Origin: Prosopocoilus inquinatus
Lineage: Eukaryota > Arthropoda > Insecta > Coleoptera > Lucanidae
Assembly (NCBI GenBank): GCA_036172665.1
Contig: CM069876.1
Coordinates: forward strand, 34,813,001 to 34,877,000
Direction: 5' to 3'
DNA: 64,000 nucleotides
Shown: positions 22,875 through 32,765 of the stretch, piece after piece
How the letters are laid out: each line of letters opens with the position of its first letter
Position numbering within the stretch: position 1 is the stretch's first letter
Made by a program: the position numbers and the translations under genes
The notes under the pieces: generated by a model
Told to the model about the DNA's origin: nothing
Seen by the model: only the letters and a program-made list of their open reading frames with translations
Database searches by the model: none

Positions 22875-23465
22875 TCACTTTTTGAAATAGGACAATCGAA
22901 AAATAATAATTCAGCAGTTCTGATTTACTAAGCACAGAAAGTAGGCAGCAATGAATATTTCAGTTTTTTTTTTTAATATAATTTTCTGGAGTTTAGTTAA
23001 ATAATTTTATTACTACGAACTAATACCATGCGATCAACGGAATTTATAATCAGAGCAGGCTGTGATATTTTCCAAAAAGTTAACAACACAGGCTTACACT
23101 TTGAAATTAAAAATTTTATGTGACATAATTGTGACGTTTACTTTTTTAAATGATTGATAACAAACGTATTTGTCTTGTGGATCCCTCCACCCTCCCCATT
23201 TTAATTTTCTAAAAAAGGGTCTAAACCAGCATCCATACAAAATAAAATAACAAAATAAAGAGCATACAGCGCGAGTATAACCACAAATATGAGAACTGTC
23301 AACTTACTATTTATTTCTCACTGTATCCAACCACACAACATAAAATAGCACCAATCATAGCCTCCTCTAATTATGAATTCCTCAGATCACCCGGTATTAT
23401 AATGATTAAAGGCGCCGGTAAAAAATTTGCAACCCGGCGACTAGAGACTTCTAGTTACGCCACTG

Positions 23466-23473
23466 CCTCGTCT
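23466..23473. repeat. Target-site duplication CCTCGTCT, right copy
   Basis: Identical to 17992-17999; directly abuts the CACTG end of the inverted terminus. Confidence 0.9.
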
Positions 23474-24068
23474 GTTACAGGATGGTTATAAATCAAACGA
23501 TTTCACGTGATTGGCTAAAAAGAATATTTCCATTGCACTGTTTGAATTTAGAATATTTGCTGTTTTTTTCCACTTACATGTAATAGTACGAGATGAAGAT
23601 ATTCTGCATGCAATCAGTGCAGGTGAATCGAAAATGCTTTTGCATTGTGAGGGAAGCAATATATTATAAAAAGATAAACTTAAACAGAAAACAATGCTAG
23701 TTATAAAAATTGTTCAAAGTGGTTTCCATATTTTTTTTTTTAATAAAAAGTTACGAAAAGGTTTTAACTGGTAAAAACTAATGTGAAACTAACTCTAAAT
23801 CAGGTTACTTATCAAAACAATAGCCATATAGATATAAATGATCTGGATTAATAAAAATAATATATTATTTTCGAATGTCGAATATCTTTGAAACCAGACA
23901 ACATGTTTACATAAACTTTTATACTCGGATTTTATCATCGAACCTATATCCAAATTTACGGATCACCTTTACCAAACACCCTGTATATGTACGGTTTTCA
24001 AATTCTGTTAAAGTCGACTCATTGCGGCTGTTGTACATTTATATAAGTACGGATATTAAATTCTAACG

Positions 24069-24074
24069 TTTATT
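24069..24074 (-). terminator. Poly(A) signal AATAAA for the finger-less exon
   Basis: On the minus strand GATAAATAAACG contains AATAAA, ending about 60 bases after the TAG stop of the exon at 24128-24309. This supports its role as a terminal exon. Confidence 0.6.
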
Positions 24075-24127
24075 TATCTACGTAATAGTCTTTAAGTGAA
24101 TTAATTTAATGTAGCATCTTCTTGCTG

Positions 24128-24309
24128 CTACATTTCGAACAAAGCTAAATTCAGATTGACGTCTTCATCGGTCCTGTAAATCGCATAATTATGTTCGTTT
24201 AAGGGGTACACATCGCTGAAGCCTTCGAAGTCCTCACCAATCCCGGCTCCATCCACGAATATTTGAATGCCTTGGATTTTTCTCTCGTGAAAATTCTCAC
24301 TTCCGCAAC
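24128..24309 (-). CDS. lola: lola terminal exon 11: candidate finger-less acidic C-terminus
   Basis: Seen: AG at 24311-24310 after a T-rich tract (AAAATTATTTTC), a split codon plus 59 residues, TAG stop, length 3n+2 exactly as in the finger exons, and AATAAA about 60 bases downstream. The peptide begins CGSENFHERKIQGIQIFVDG, passes through GIGEDFEGFSDVYPLNEHNY and ends DVNLNLALFEM. It is acidic, has a single Cys and no finger spacing. It sits only 190 bases from the finger exon at 24498-24697. Known: a few Drosophila lola isoforms lack fingers. Inferred: a BTB-only Lola isoform end that could pair with, and modulate, finger isoforms. No homology could be checked; chance is possible but unlikely given phase, 3' splice site and poly(A) signal together. 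Confidence 0.7.
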
Positions 24310-24497
24310 CTGAAAATAATTTTTCAGTTAGTGTTTATTATTCGAGCACTTTTACAATAAAGCAACGCGTTGGTTAGAAGCAGCAAGAAAAAAGTCTTTA
24401 CTTAAGGTATCGGCGAAAACAATCTCTGCGATATCAAAATCCATTTATTTTGTTTGTTTTTTGTTTTTTTTTTTTTTTAATTTACAACGTAACATAA

Positions 24498-24697
24498 TCA
24501 GAGAGGTTTGAACTGGAGCTTGTTCAAGTGCTTGTTTAATATGTGCTGCTTCAAGTTGTACTTTCTCTTGCTCCTGAAGGAGCAGTGCTTGCACACGAAC
24601 CTCTTCCCTCCCTGTCCGCAGTCGAACGAGAGGTGGACGTGCAAGGTGTTTTGGTTTTTGTAAATCTTCTTGCAGTTCGGACATTTTAATCTAGCAT
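24498..24697 (-). CDS. lola: lola terminal exon 12: finger pair
   Basis: Seen: AG at 24699-24698 after ATTCTTTTTT, a split codon (GAT if G precedes) plus 65 residues, TGA stop. It begins ARLKC. Finger 1 is CPNC-x12-H-x4-C (IYKNQNTLHVHLSFDC) with a longer linker GQGGKRFVC. Finger 2 is CKHC-x12-H-x4-H (FRSKRKYNLKQHILNKH). The tail is LNKLQFKPL. AATAAA lies at 24444-24449 on the minus strand, behind a long A run. Close sister of the exon at 25160-25353. Confidence 0.94.
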
Positions 24698-25159
24698 CTA
24701 AAAAAGAATAAAATCGATGAGAAAATCTGAAAAACCAAAGTATCCTAAAGTAGCCTAAAATAGTAATTCGGGGTGTATAAATAAATATTACTGATGCGAT
24801 GCGATGATGAAGAATGAAGATTTACTACCTCTTTAGAATTTTTTTATTTTTTGCTTCAACACGTTTTATTAAATGTCATAAATAAATTTTTATTTTTAAA
24901 CTTGAACTGAAGTGTTAATACGAAACATGGTACATTCTTTTTTAGATGTTATGTATGTGTAAATTAGAAAAAGAAAACTGGTTCACTCTGTGGGTAAGAA
25001 CACGTTAAATGTTGGAACGCAAGTGCTCGTCTTGTCTTCTACAGATTGGGGGAATCACAAGCTTCGGCGATACGTAAGTATTTTACATGTTCCTATCCTT
25101 ACGTAACTATATGAAACCATCATATACATACAATACTACGCAAACAACAAATAACTTGG

Positions 25160-25353
25160 TTAGTTGAGTTCCCTCGATTTGTTCTCGTGCCTCTTGAGCA
25201 CGTGCAGCTTCAAGTTGAACTTTCTTTTCGTTTCGTACCCGCAAAACACGCACACGTACTTCTTCGCGTTGGCACAGTCAAACGCCAGGTGGACCTGGAG
25301 GGTGTTCTCGTTTTTGTAAATCTTTCTGCATATCGGACACGTCACTCTTCCAT
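25160..25353 (-). CDS. lola: lola terminal exon 13: finger pair
   Basis: Seen: AG at 25355-25354 after TTTAATTTT, a split codon (GAT if G precedes) plus 63 residues, TAA stop. It begins GRVTC. Finger 1 is CPIC-x12-H-x4-C (IYKNENTLQVHLAFDC), linker ANAKKYVC. Finger 2 is CVFC-x12-H-x4-H (YETKRKFNLKLHVLKRH). The tail is ENKSRELN. Matches the 24498 exon in first-finger sequence and start phase. Sequence at 25434-25480 (CCATTTATTTAATTAATTAT then a T run) resembles that exon's 3' flank, so a third unit may once have stood to its right. Confidence 0.94.
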
Positions 25354-25599
25354 CTAAAATTAAATCACAATCTCAGAGACGGAGACAAAAAGTTTCCATT
25401 TGAGACGAAAAGAAAATTATTTACATCTCGAAAACCATTTATTTAATTAATTATTTTTTTTTTTAATTTAAGAAACAAGCAAGATGTGTTATAAAGTTAG
25501 TTCACGCGTTGTACGTCCTACGTTTGAAGAACCGTTAATCACAATTGTCTGTTTTTCTTCAAACTGTAATGCAAAAGAGAAGAGAAGAGTTTATTAAAA

Positions 25600-25850
25600 T
25601 GAAAGTTGGAAGAAGAAAAATACATTCTTTCTTGATTTCTGTAGCGTCGGATTCGATCGGACCGCGACGGTCACTGTCGAGGCAAGAGCCCTTCCCAACG
25701 ATAACGCCTCTGATTGGTCACCTGGGAGAGCATCGGCGCAACCACCGATCCCCCACCGCCGAGAGCGTGTATAAAAACCCACTGCGGACTGCTAACGACC
25801 AGATCAAACTTGGCCATTGTTTCTTACAGTCCTTTTCTACGTCGTCAATA
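25600..25850 (+). promoter_or_regulatory. GC-rich TATA-box island (candidate promoter or LTR piece)
   Basis: Seen: a CpG-rich stretch in AT-rich surroundings with a CCAAT-type box (GATTGGTCACC), GAGAGCG and TATAAAAA at 25770-25777, followed by GACTGCTAACGACCAGATC about 25 bases on. It has the form of a plus-strand core promoter. No recognisable coding region follows in that direction, and the 131-codon frame across it has no family. It may belong to a transposon or an antisense transcript. Confidence 0.35.
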
Positions 25851-26295
25851 TTAATTGTTCGATTGTATTTCACTTACAGCCTAACGCCCAATTGGTTTTA
25901 TTTGAAAAATGTATTCCAATCGCAGCTGTTCCGTCTTTAAGCTTTATTTTAATTTATCAACGGGACATGTACTATTGTACGCATTATAAAAACCATACGT
26001 ATTCTGTAAGCATCAATTCATTTCAACTGATATCTAACAATAGTTGAAGAGATATCATTTGATATGTAACTATAGTAACCACAGAAATCGACCAACTAGA
26101 CTTCAAAATGCCGTAACAATCAATTGAAAAAAGTACGATTTTTAGGAAATCAATTGTTACGCTTGTTACATATCAATCTTAATTGTTAAATCGTAATTGT
26201 TATTCTTATTGCATATAATCGTAAAAAGCATAACAATCAGTATGAAATTAACGTTACGGTTTAATTTCGTTAAGTAAACATTAGAGTATTTAATA

Positions 26296-27546
26296 TACAG
26301 GCTGTTCCACTTAAGGCGGATTCTTTCACACCTCTCTAGTTATTAATTTTACGAAAAAATGTTTCAAATGAAAGTTTGACAGGATCATGTGGACCATATT
26401 TTAAAATTAGTATGATGTGTACAGAGTGTTCCGTTTAGCCTGGGAGTTAGGTAACTTCGTTATTTTAAATGGAACACAGTATATATTTTTACATTTTCGG
26501 GTTCTGGATTGAATTTTAATTTGACCTTGTGTACCATACATAGGGTCTAATCTAAACCGTTTTCGCGTTATTCAACTTTTTAAAAAAATTATCGCTCTTG
26601 CAGTATCTCAAACAAATGCAAATATCTTCCGAACAAATGACGTTAGGGACCTGTGATTTTTTTGCAAAAGTTTCGTCTTAAAACGCTTTTTCAGCTACAC
26701 TGTAAAGAAAAAATTCTAGCAACATAAGTTCTTAAAAAAAATTAATAAACTTGAGAATATTCAAACTACGATAACTATTTTTTTTTTATGGAATGCCTTA
26801 TAACTTTTATCATTATTAGATGCGCTATTTAATTCTCTTTTCAATGATGTGGTGTTGTCGATATCTGTCGTTAATAGTTTTTTCAGTATTAAAATTTTTT
26901 TACGATTTTTAAAAATACACGAAATATTGAGACCTTTATGTTAGTTGCTATTGTTATACAGCAAACAAATTGTTTGTTTCTTTCCCTAAGATTATTAAGT
27001 ATCACGAGACATTCAAAATGTTCAAATTAATCTTTGTTAATGTTATATGGCATTCAATTAAAAAAAAATAGTTATCGTAGTTTGAATATCCTCAAGTTTA
27101 TTAATTTTTTTGTTATGAACTTATGTTGCTAGAATTTTTTCTTTACAATGTAATTCAAAAAGCGTTTCAAGGCGAAACTTTTGCAAAAAACCACAAGTTC
27201 CTAACGTCATTTGTTCGGAAGATATTTGCATTTGTTTGAGGTACTGCAAGAGCGATAATTTTTTTAAAAAGTTAAATAACGCGAAACCGGTTTAGATTAG
27301 ACCCGATGAATGGTATACAAGGTCACATTAAAATTCAATCCGGAACCCGAAAATATAAAAATATTTATGGTGTTCCATTTAAAATAACGAAGTGACCTAA
27401 CGCCCAGGCTAAACGGAACACTCTGTGTACGTCAAACTAAAATATGCTCCACATGATCTTGTGAAACTTTCGTTTGAAACATTTTTTTCGTAAAATTAGT
27501 AACTAGAGAGGTATGAAAGAATCCGCCTTAAGTGGGACACCCTGTA
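26296..27546. mobile_element. Long inverted repeat element, 1251 bp, TACAGG...CCCTGTA ends
   Basis: Seen: two arms of roughly 600 bases. The left begins TACAGGCTGTTCCACTTAAG; the right, reverse complemented, begins TACAGGGTGTCCCACTTAAG. Matching continues inwards through CTCTCTAGTTA, ACCGTTTTCGCGTTATT and AACTACGATAACTATTTTTT. The centre lies near 26920. Arms differ at scattered sites. It could fold as one hairpin in RNA of either strand. No coding frame. TA-flanked ends fit Tc1/mariner-type MITEs, by inference. Confidence 0.85.
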
Positions 27547-27903
27547 TTTATGTTAGCCAATGGTGTATACTTGGACTCCTACGCGATGACGTGAAGTAAA
27601 AACAATTACCGTGTAGTTCTGTTCACGAAGCCGGAAAAAATAATGTAATAACCAAACAGATACAATTCGACACGATTGACAGTACTTTACCTCCTCTCCT
27701 TCCAGTAGGAGGGTGAAAGAGTTCAAAGTAGAAGGGTTCTGAATATAAAAATATAAAGTTACAATGATTTTGATAGTAGGAAGGAGAAATAAGCTTTCGT
27801 TAATTATGATTTGGATTGTAAGTCCAATTGGATAGCGTAGCGATCGAGGATGCAACTGTACCTACTAAAGGGCACCAAAAACCAAGTGCAAGTTAATTTT
27901 AGC

Positions 27904-28122
27904 TTTTGAAAAACGTGGTAATGGGTTTCTAGGACAAAAAAATGATTCTAAATCATTCAGCTAACCAGTTTCGGTTTTATTTTAAAACCTTCCTCAGAGC
28001 CTAAAAGGTATGCAGTGAGATTCTATCAAGAAGGTTTTAAAATAAAACCGAAACTGGTCAGCTGAATGATTTAGAATCATTTTTTGTTCTAAGAACCCGA
28101 TCAACTACCGCGTTTTTCAAAA
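27904..28122. mobile_element. Inverted-repeat element with hammerhead-like arms, 219 bp
   Basis: Arms run from TTTTGAAAAACG inwards through ATGATTCTAAATCATTCAGC and CCAGTTTCGGTTTTATTTTA; the right arm mirrors this with few changes. On the minus strand the left arm reads CTGAGGA, a hairpin AGGTTTT-AAAAT-AAAACC, GAAAC, then TGGTTAG. This fits the hammerhead core CTGANGA...GAAAC except that the cleavage triplet is GTT rather than GTC. The right arm on the plus strand has GTC but a damaged CTGANGA. Confidence 0.7.
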
Positions 28123-28730
28123 TTTAATAAACAGGACGCCAATTTCATTTATTGTTAATTTTAGCATTATATTGAACATCTGCATTATAGTTCAGACACA
28201 AAAACTAAGTAGTATACATGCTTTAAATACAAAACCAACGAAATTCGTCTCAAATTAACTGAAACCAGGGATGACGACGGCGATTCGGAGAGATGTCCCC
28301 TTAATTAAATGGAACCGGTTCTCTAAGTAACGGGTATTTTAATCGTTACCCGATATCTACCCTGAAGTTCTCAACAGGCGAGTGGCCTTCATTAAAATTC
28401 GCCTGATGTGAACTTCAGTACATTTCACTCGAGTGTATCAGTTACTTCAGATAATTCTAAATTATTAGTTTCTCAAATTTCCAAGTAGTTTTCGGGTATC
28501 AGACACTTATTGGGTACCTGAGTACTTATCGGGAAGCGGGTAACTACGCGAGTATCAGTAACGGGTACCCGGGTAGCAAAATTATTGGATATCAGTATCT
28601 CTGGCTAAAATATTACAAAATTATTTTATTTTTAAACTTCTTTTAATCAGGTCCATGAATAAGTAGTAAAGGAAGTTCTTTATAGACTGGATAATTAAAG
28701 CACTTCCTAATTTAATAGTAGAATTTTATT

Positions 28731-28772
28731 CTAGCGACCTGTTTCGGTGTTTAAACCATCATCAGGCTGCTA
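28731..28772 (-). ncRNA. Hammerhead-ribozyme-like motif
   Basis: On the minus strand: TTAGCAGC, CTGATGA (28765-28759), stem-loop TGGTTTAAACACC, GAAAC (28745-28741), AG, GTC (28738-28736), GCTAG. The conserved core CTGANGA...GAAA...GTC is complete. Stem II is at least GGT/ACC, and stem I has AGC/GCT. Known: such minimal hammerheads occur in Penelope-like elements and other retroelements of animals. Activity is not shown. Confidence 0.55.
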
Positions 28773-29041
28773 ACATAGAAATTGTATTTAAATAATAAAT
28801 TACAAATGTTGGAAAAGAAAAATAATCAAACGAGTAATGTCAATTGCAGTGGTTGGGGGAAAACTAGCAAACTTCTTTGTGTTTGGGTGCATGCCTAGGT
28901 CCGGTACTCGTTAAGTTTTGCGTTATATTTAATCTCCGAGGGCTGTAGACCACAGAGGTACCATACTCCAACCGTCAAATGCAAATCACATACTATTTTT
29001 TTAAATAACGCTTTAACAGTGATACAAAGAACCGTGAGAAA

Positions 29042-29129
29042 CTGGCCCTGGTGAGATTCGAACCCACACCGACAAGTGACACGACATTCAAAGTCGGCTA
29101 TGCTAAGTGCAGAGCCACTCGCCTGCCCA
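29042..29129 (-). repeat. tRNA-Ser-like pseudogene or SINE head
   Basis: On the minus strand: D-arm GGCT...AGCC, anticodon arm CGAC-TTTGAAT-GTCG (anticodon TGA), a longish variable part, and T-arm GTGGG-TTCGAAT-CTCAC. The acceptor stem is poor (GGGCAGG against CAGGGCC). It has A- and B-box-like pol III signals. Inferred: a tRNA-derived repeat or a decayed tRNA-Ser(UGA). Confidence 0.45.
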
Positions 29130-29756
29130 TAGTCGCAATTAAACGATATTTTTTCAGTTTCATCTTGATGCCAACTCTATAGTTTTAACAGTTTTTTCTA
29201 ATTCGTGTTTAAGCTTCAAATCTACTGTTTTTTAAACACAAAACGCTTTCATAAAATACGTAATTGTAGTTTCTCGAAAAATCGACAGATGGTTCTCATC
29301 ATAACTATCTCTCCTGAGTATGATGACTGTAATTCGGGTATTGTTACAATTTTTTATATTTTTTATCGAATTTTGTTTAATTTTTCAAAGTCGTCCAGTT
29401 TTTGAATGAAAAGTAAACGGTCAAGAAATCGTCAAACTCATTCTAATTGATATTTAAATGAAGTTTAAGTATCAATCAAAATATGATTCGCATATACTAT
29501 TCCTGAATATCATTTTGTGGTTGTGTTGATTTTCCTTTTTTTACATAAACAAAAATACCTCGATGTATTAAAAGCGCGGAGTATGATCACGACTGAACGA
29601 ACCGAAAACAGAAACGAAATTTAATAATTCTTTCCTTTACATAATTAATTTTTACGATCTAATACCACCAGTATTTCTTAATTTTAGACCCCTATAGGCG
29701 GTCGTAAATATCATGTAATTTGTGTCAAATTCTTGACAAAACATAAATTTAAGTAT

Positions 29757-30374
29757 ATATATACTGGGTGTCTCACAACCTACGGAGGAGATTGAAAGGG
29801 CAGCTGTAGGACATCAAAATAAAGCTTTTTTTTTTAATTCGTTTTTGACCAAAACCCAATAATAAGAAAGTTACAGCAGCTTAACTATCTTAATTTCTTC
29901 TTTAATTTACACCACTAGCTTCTTAATTAATAAAAATTATTTCACAAAATGCAACTTTATTATTAAATAAACTCTAAATTTATCAAAACCACCACTCATA
30001 AAATGTCTATGTTAATCTGTTTCCTAGTTTTGTTTTTAATTAGTCGGCGGTGCACAACGGCATAAAAACCCGTCTTTGGACATTACAAGAAAAAATGAAA
30101 TAGCCATAACTTTAACGTGACTACATTTTTTTTTAATAGTTGTTTATTGTAAAGCAGTGTTCAATTAACTCATAAATGTCTCAAATTTGATTTTAAAACG
30201 TAAAATATTACTACAGGGAGAAACTTTTGCTTGTTAATTAATTTCACTTTAAACTCTTGTAACTTTTTAGTTATTGCGTTTTTACCAAACATTTATTTAA
30301 AAAAACTCTTTCATTTGATCTCCCCTAGCTACCATTTTAATCTCCTCCGTAGGTTATGAGACTCCCAGTATATA
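29757..30374. mobile_element. Inverted-repeat element, about 618 bp
   Basis: Left end ATACTGGGTGTCTCACAACC then TACGGAGGAGATTGAAA; right end reverse complemented ATACTGGGAGTCTCATAACC then TACGGAGGAGATTAAAA. Matching fades inwards. It directly abuts the next inverted repeat at 30375, sharing the TATATA between them. No coding frame. Confidence 0.75.
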
Positions 30375-31049
30375 TACAGTGCTATTTTTAACTGTGGCCA
30401 TAGGGATTTACATGGGGAAAACTTTGCCTCGTGTTAACTTTTGTTCTGCCAAAGATTTTAGCCAAATTTCAGTTTTTAATAATCGATTACACAATTTATT
30501 ACAAACTACACATTAACGGAATAATCTGTGCTTTGTTAATTTCAATATTTTAACACTAAAAGTTCAAATTAATAGGAGTAATAAATGTTAACCGAGTAGG
30601 CCAAAGTCAAAATGTAATTAACGTCAGCTCTGCCTAAGCTGCAAACATCAGGAGAGTTTTGGGAACGGATAAATATTTTCATTTAAAATTACTAAAATCA
30701 GACGTTTATTTAAATTACATAGTTCCGAAATTAACGGAAACAAAACAATTTCGACGCTTTCTTCAACGGTGTAAACAGACATTTGTGTTCTGATGTCATA
30801 ATGTGGAGAGCAAAATGATAAATTAATTTTTAACGTTGACCTACTCGATTGATTTGTTCTTTAATAATTTCAACTTTTAATCGTAAATAATTAAATCAAT
30901 GACACACCTGTCATTCTGGTAGTGTGTATTTTGTAATAAATTGTATAATCGATTATTAAAAACAGAAATTTGTAGTACAAAAGTTAACACGAGACAAAAT
31001 TTTCCCCATATAAATATCTACGGCCACAGTTTAAAAAAAGCATTGTGTA
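30375..31049. mobile_element. Inverted-repeat element, about 675 bp
   Basis: Left arm TACAGTGCTATTTTTAACTG, then GGCCATAGGGATTTACATGGGGAAAA and GTTAACTTTTGT (with gaps). The right arm mirrors it as ACAAAAGTTAACACGAGAC...CCCCATATAAATATCTACGGCCACAG...GCATTGTGTA. AATCGATTA occurs inside both arms. Non-coding. The tandem placement with the element at 29757 suggests insertion into its TA-rich end. Confidence 0.75.
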
Positions 31050-31482
31050 GGAAATATAGGAGTAAAATATTATGTAACGTACATGTTTATATTTACATTT
31101 TGTCAAAAATGTGACGTAAATTATATGAAATTTATTATCGTCTATTGGTACATTAATTTCACACGATGACAGCTTAAATCAACATGAAATATAATAGTTA
31201 ATCTGAGATGAAACAAAAATATTTTCGCAAAAATGACATTGTAAATCGTTTATTCCCAAAGGTATGTTACTTTAGGTGCAGAAATGTCCATTATTTCTTT
31301 TCTCGAAAACAGTTACATTTAGGCCACCATATTGTATAACCTTTTCTGAACCTTTTGCTGGCTTGTCCACGACGCCATCCGTAAATAATAGATAGATAAT
31401 AGAAATATTAATTTAATTCGAAGATGTAGTCAATTGAAGACATTATACGTGCGTGTGTGTATGTGTGTAATATAATACAGTA

Positions 31483-31637
31483 TACAGGGTGCGTAAAAAG
31501 TATTACATAAGTGAACTGACGTGCAAACAGCTTACATTTGTGTATGTGGGTTAAACTTAACCCTTACAAGTTACATTTAGGTCAGGTTACATTTACAAAT
31601 GGAAGCTGTTTCAATGTCACTTTCTATACACCCCGTA
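31483..31637. mobile_element. Small MITE, 155 bp, TACAGGGTG ends
   Basis: Left TACAGGGTGCGTAAAAAGT, right reverse complemented TACGGGGTGTATAGAAAGTG. Both arms continue through ACAGCTT(A/C)CATTTGT. Flanked by TA on both sides. Confidence 0.75.
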
Positions 31638-32315
31638 TAATATAGCAGATGCGTACAAATAAGAGTATAAATGGTCAAGATATTATAGCAATTTATATCG
31701 CGTTATAGCGCAGCCAATTTTAAGTATCTTGAGTGTCTTCAATTGACTGCATCTCCAAATAAAATTATTCTATTAATTTTACCAGTCAAAACATCACAAA
31801 TTGGATTCACAGAAGGCTTAAATAATACTGACCATGTGACATACAGAACACGAAACACACGTTTATTTAATGACCTATCAAGTTTTGCAGATATGCCCCT
31901 TTTATATGGGGTTATCAATTAAAAGATAAAAGTTTAGTATCACCCTGTATGTTTCTTATGACGGACGTCGCTTGTAGAAAATACATATATAATGGCGTAA
32001 CATTTGTGAGAGGACGACGATTATTATACTATAACATTCATGCGGTGTTTAGCGTTTAATTTGTTCACTGTAATTTTGTGCCTCTTGGAAAAAATGACGT
32101 TTATGTTTCAAGGTCAATTAATCTGAAGCGGCAAATACAAAAATCCTAGAAGCTCTTAACAATTGCGATACTTTCCGATACCCAAATTAAAGTAACCGTA
32201 CTTTAAAAGTATGGAAACGAAGGTATCGATGTTCCGATGTCATTCGATACCCAAAAAATCGATACTTGTGTATGAAAGTATCGAAGCGTCGCATGCATCC
32301 CTATTCATGATTAGT

Positions 32316-32521
32316 TATGGGTGTTCCGGACCACTTTTCCATTTAATTTTACCTTAGGGAGAAGTACATGTTCCCAACTTGTAGGTTCGGTTGCCTAATT
32401 AACTAGGAGGTAAAAACAACTGTCCGCTCGCTCGCCCCTTATTTAGGCAACCATACCTACACATTTCGAATACAGACCTTTTTAGTAAAAACAGATGTGA
32501 AAGTGGTCCGAATCACCTGTA
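32316..32521. mobile_element. Inverted-repeat MITE, about 206 bp
   Basis: Arms GGTGTTCCGGACCACTTT on the left and AAAGTGGTCCGAATCACC on the right. The inner part includes GTAGGTTCGGTTGCCTAATT. Ends about eight bases before the next MITE. Confidence 0.65.
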
Positions 32522-32528
32522 GTTATTC

Positions 32529-32765
32529 TACAGGGTGATCGAAATTGATTGTCCTGATCCTACACTACTTTCCGCGAGCTTCGTATCAATATTTATGTCT
32601 ACCAGATGAAGATTGGCATGGAAAGCAGGGGAGTGCAGGGAACATTAAAAAAACTTACATCCGAATCGAACTTAATTAATAAAAATATCCGGTATACGTA
32701 AATATTGATACGAAGCTCGCGGAAAGCGGTGTAGGATCAGGACAATCAATTTCGATCGCCCTGTA
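32529..32765. mobile_element. Palindromic MITE, 237 bp, TACAGGG ends
   Basis: Left TACAGGGTGATCGAAATTGA continues for about 75 bases (TTGTCCTGATCCTACAC, TTCCGCGAGCTTCGTATCAA). The right arm is nearly identical in reverse. Young-looking because the arms hardly differ. Confidence 0.85.

Larger units (their letters stand above)
18000..23465. mobile_element. hAT-type non-autonomous element carrying a satellite array, 5466 bp
   Basis: Seen: the left end is CAGTGGCGTAACTACAGTGG and the right end, reverse complemented, is CAGTGGCGTAACTAGAAGTC: 14 identical terminal bases. The element is flanked by a perfect 8-bp direct repeat CCTCGTCT at 17992-17999 and 23466-23473. Both subterminal regions hold GCAACCCGGCG motifs next to GGCGCC. 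Known: 8-bp target duplications with CAG-starting short inverted termini are typical of hAT transposons. No transposase frame is visible inside; the longest open frame is 93 codons without a family. Nearly half the length is the satellite array at 20383-22874 plus older monomers. Inferred: a non-autonomous element, moved as a unit after, or amplified before, satellite growth. Confidence 0.85.

Noticed and set aside
24445..24684. 79-codon minus-strand frame rich in Gln and Glu
   Set aside because: A shifted reading of the finger exon at 24498-24697.
29042..29129. Functional tRNA-Ser(UGA) gene
   Set aside because: D, anticodon and T arms can be drawn, but the acceptor stem does not pair properly; called tRNA-like only.
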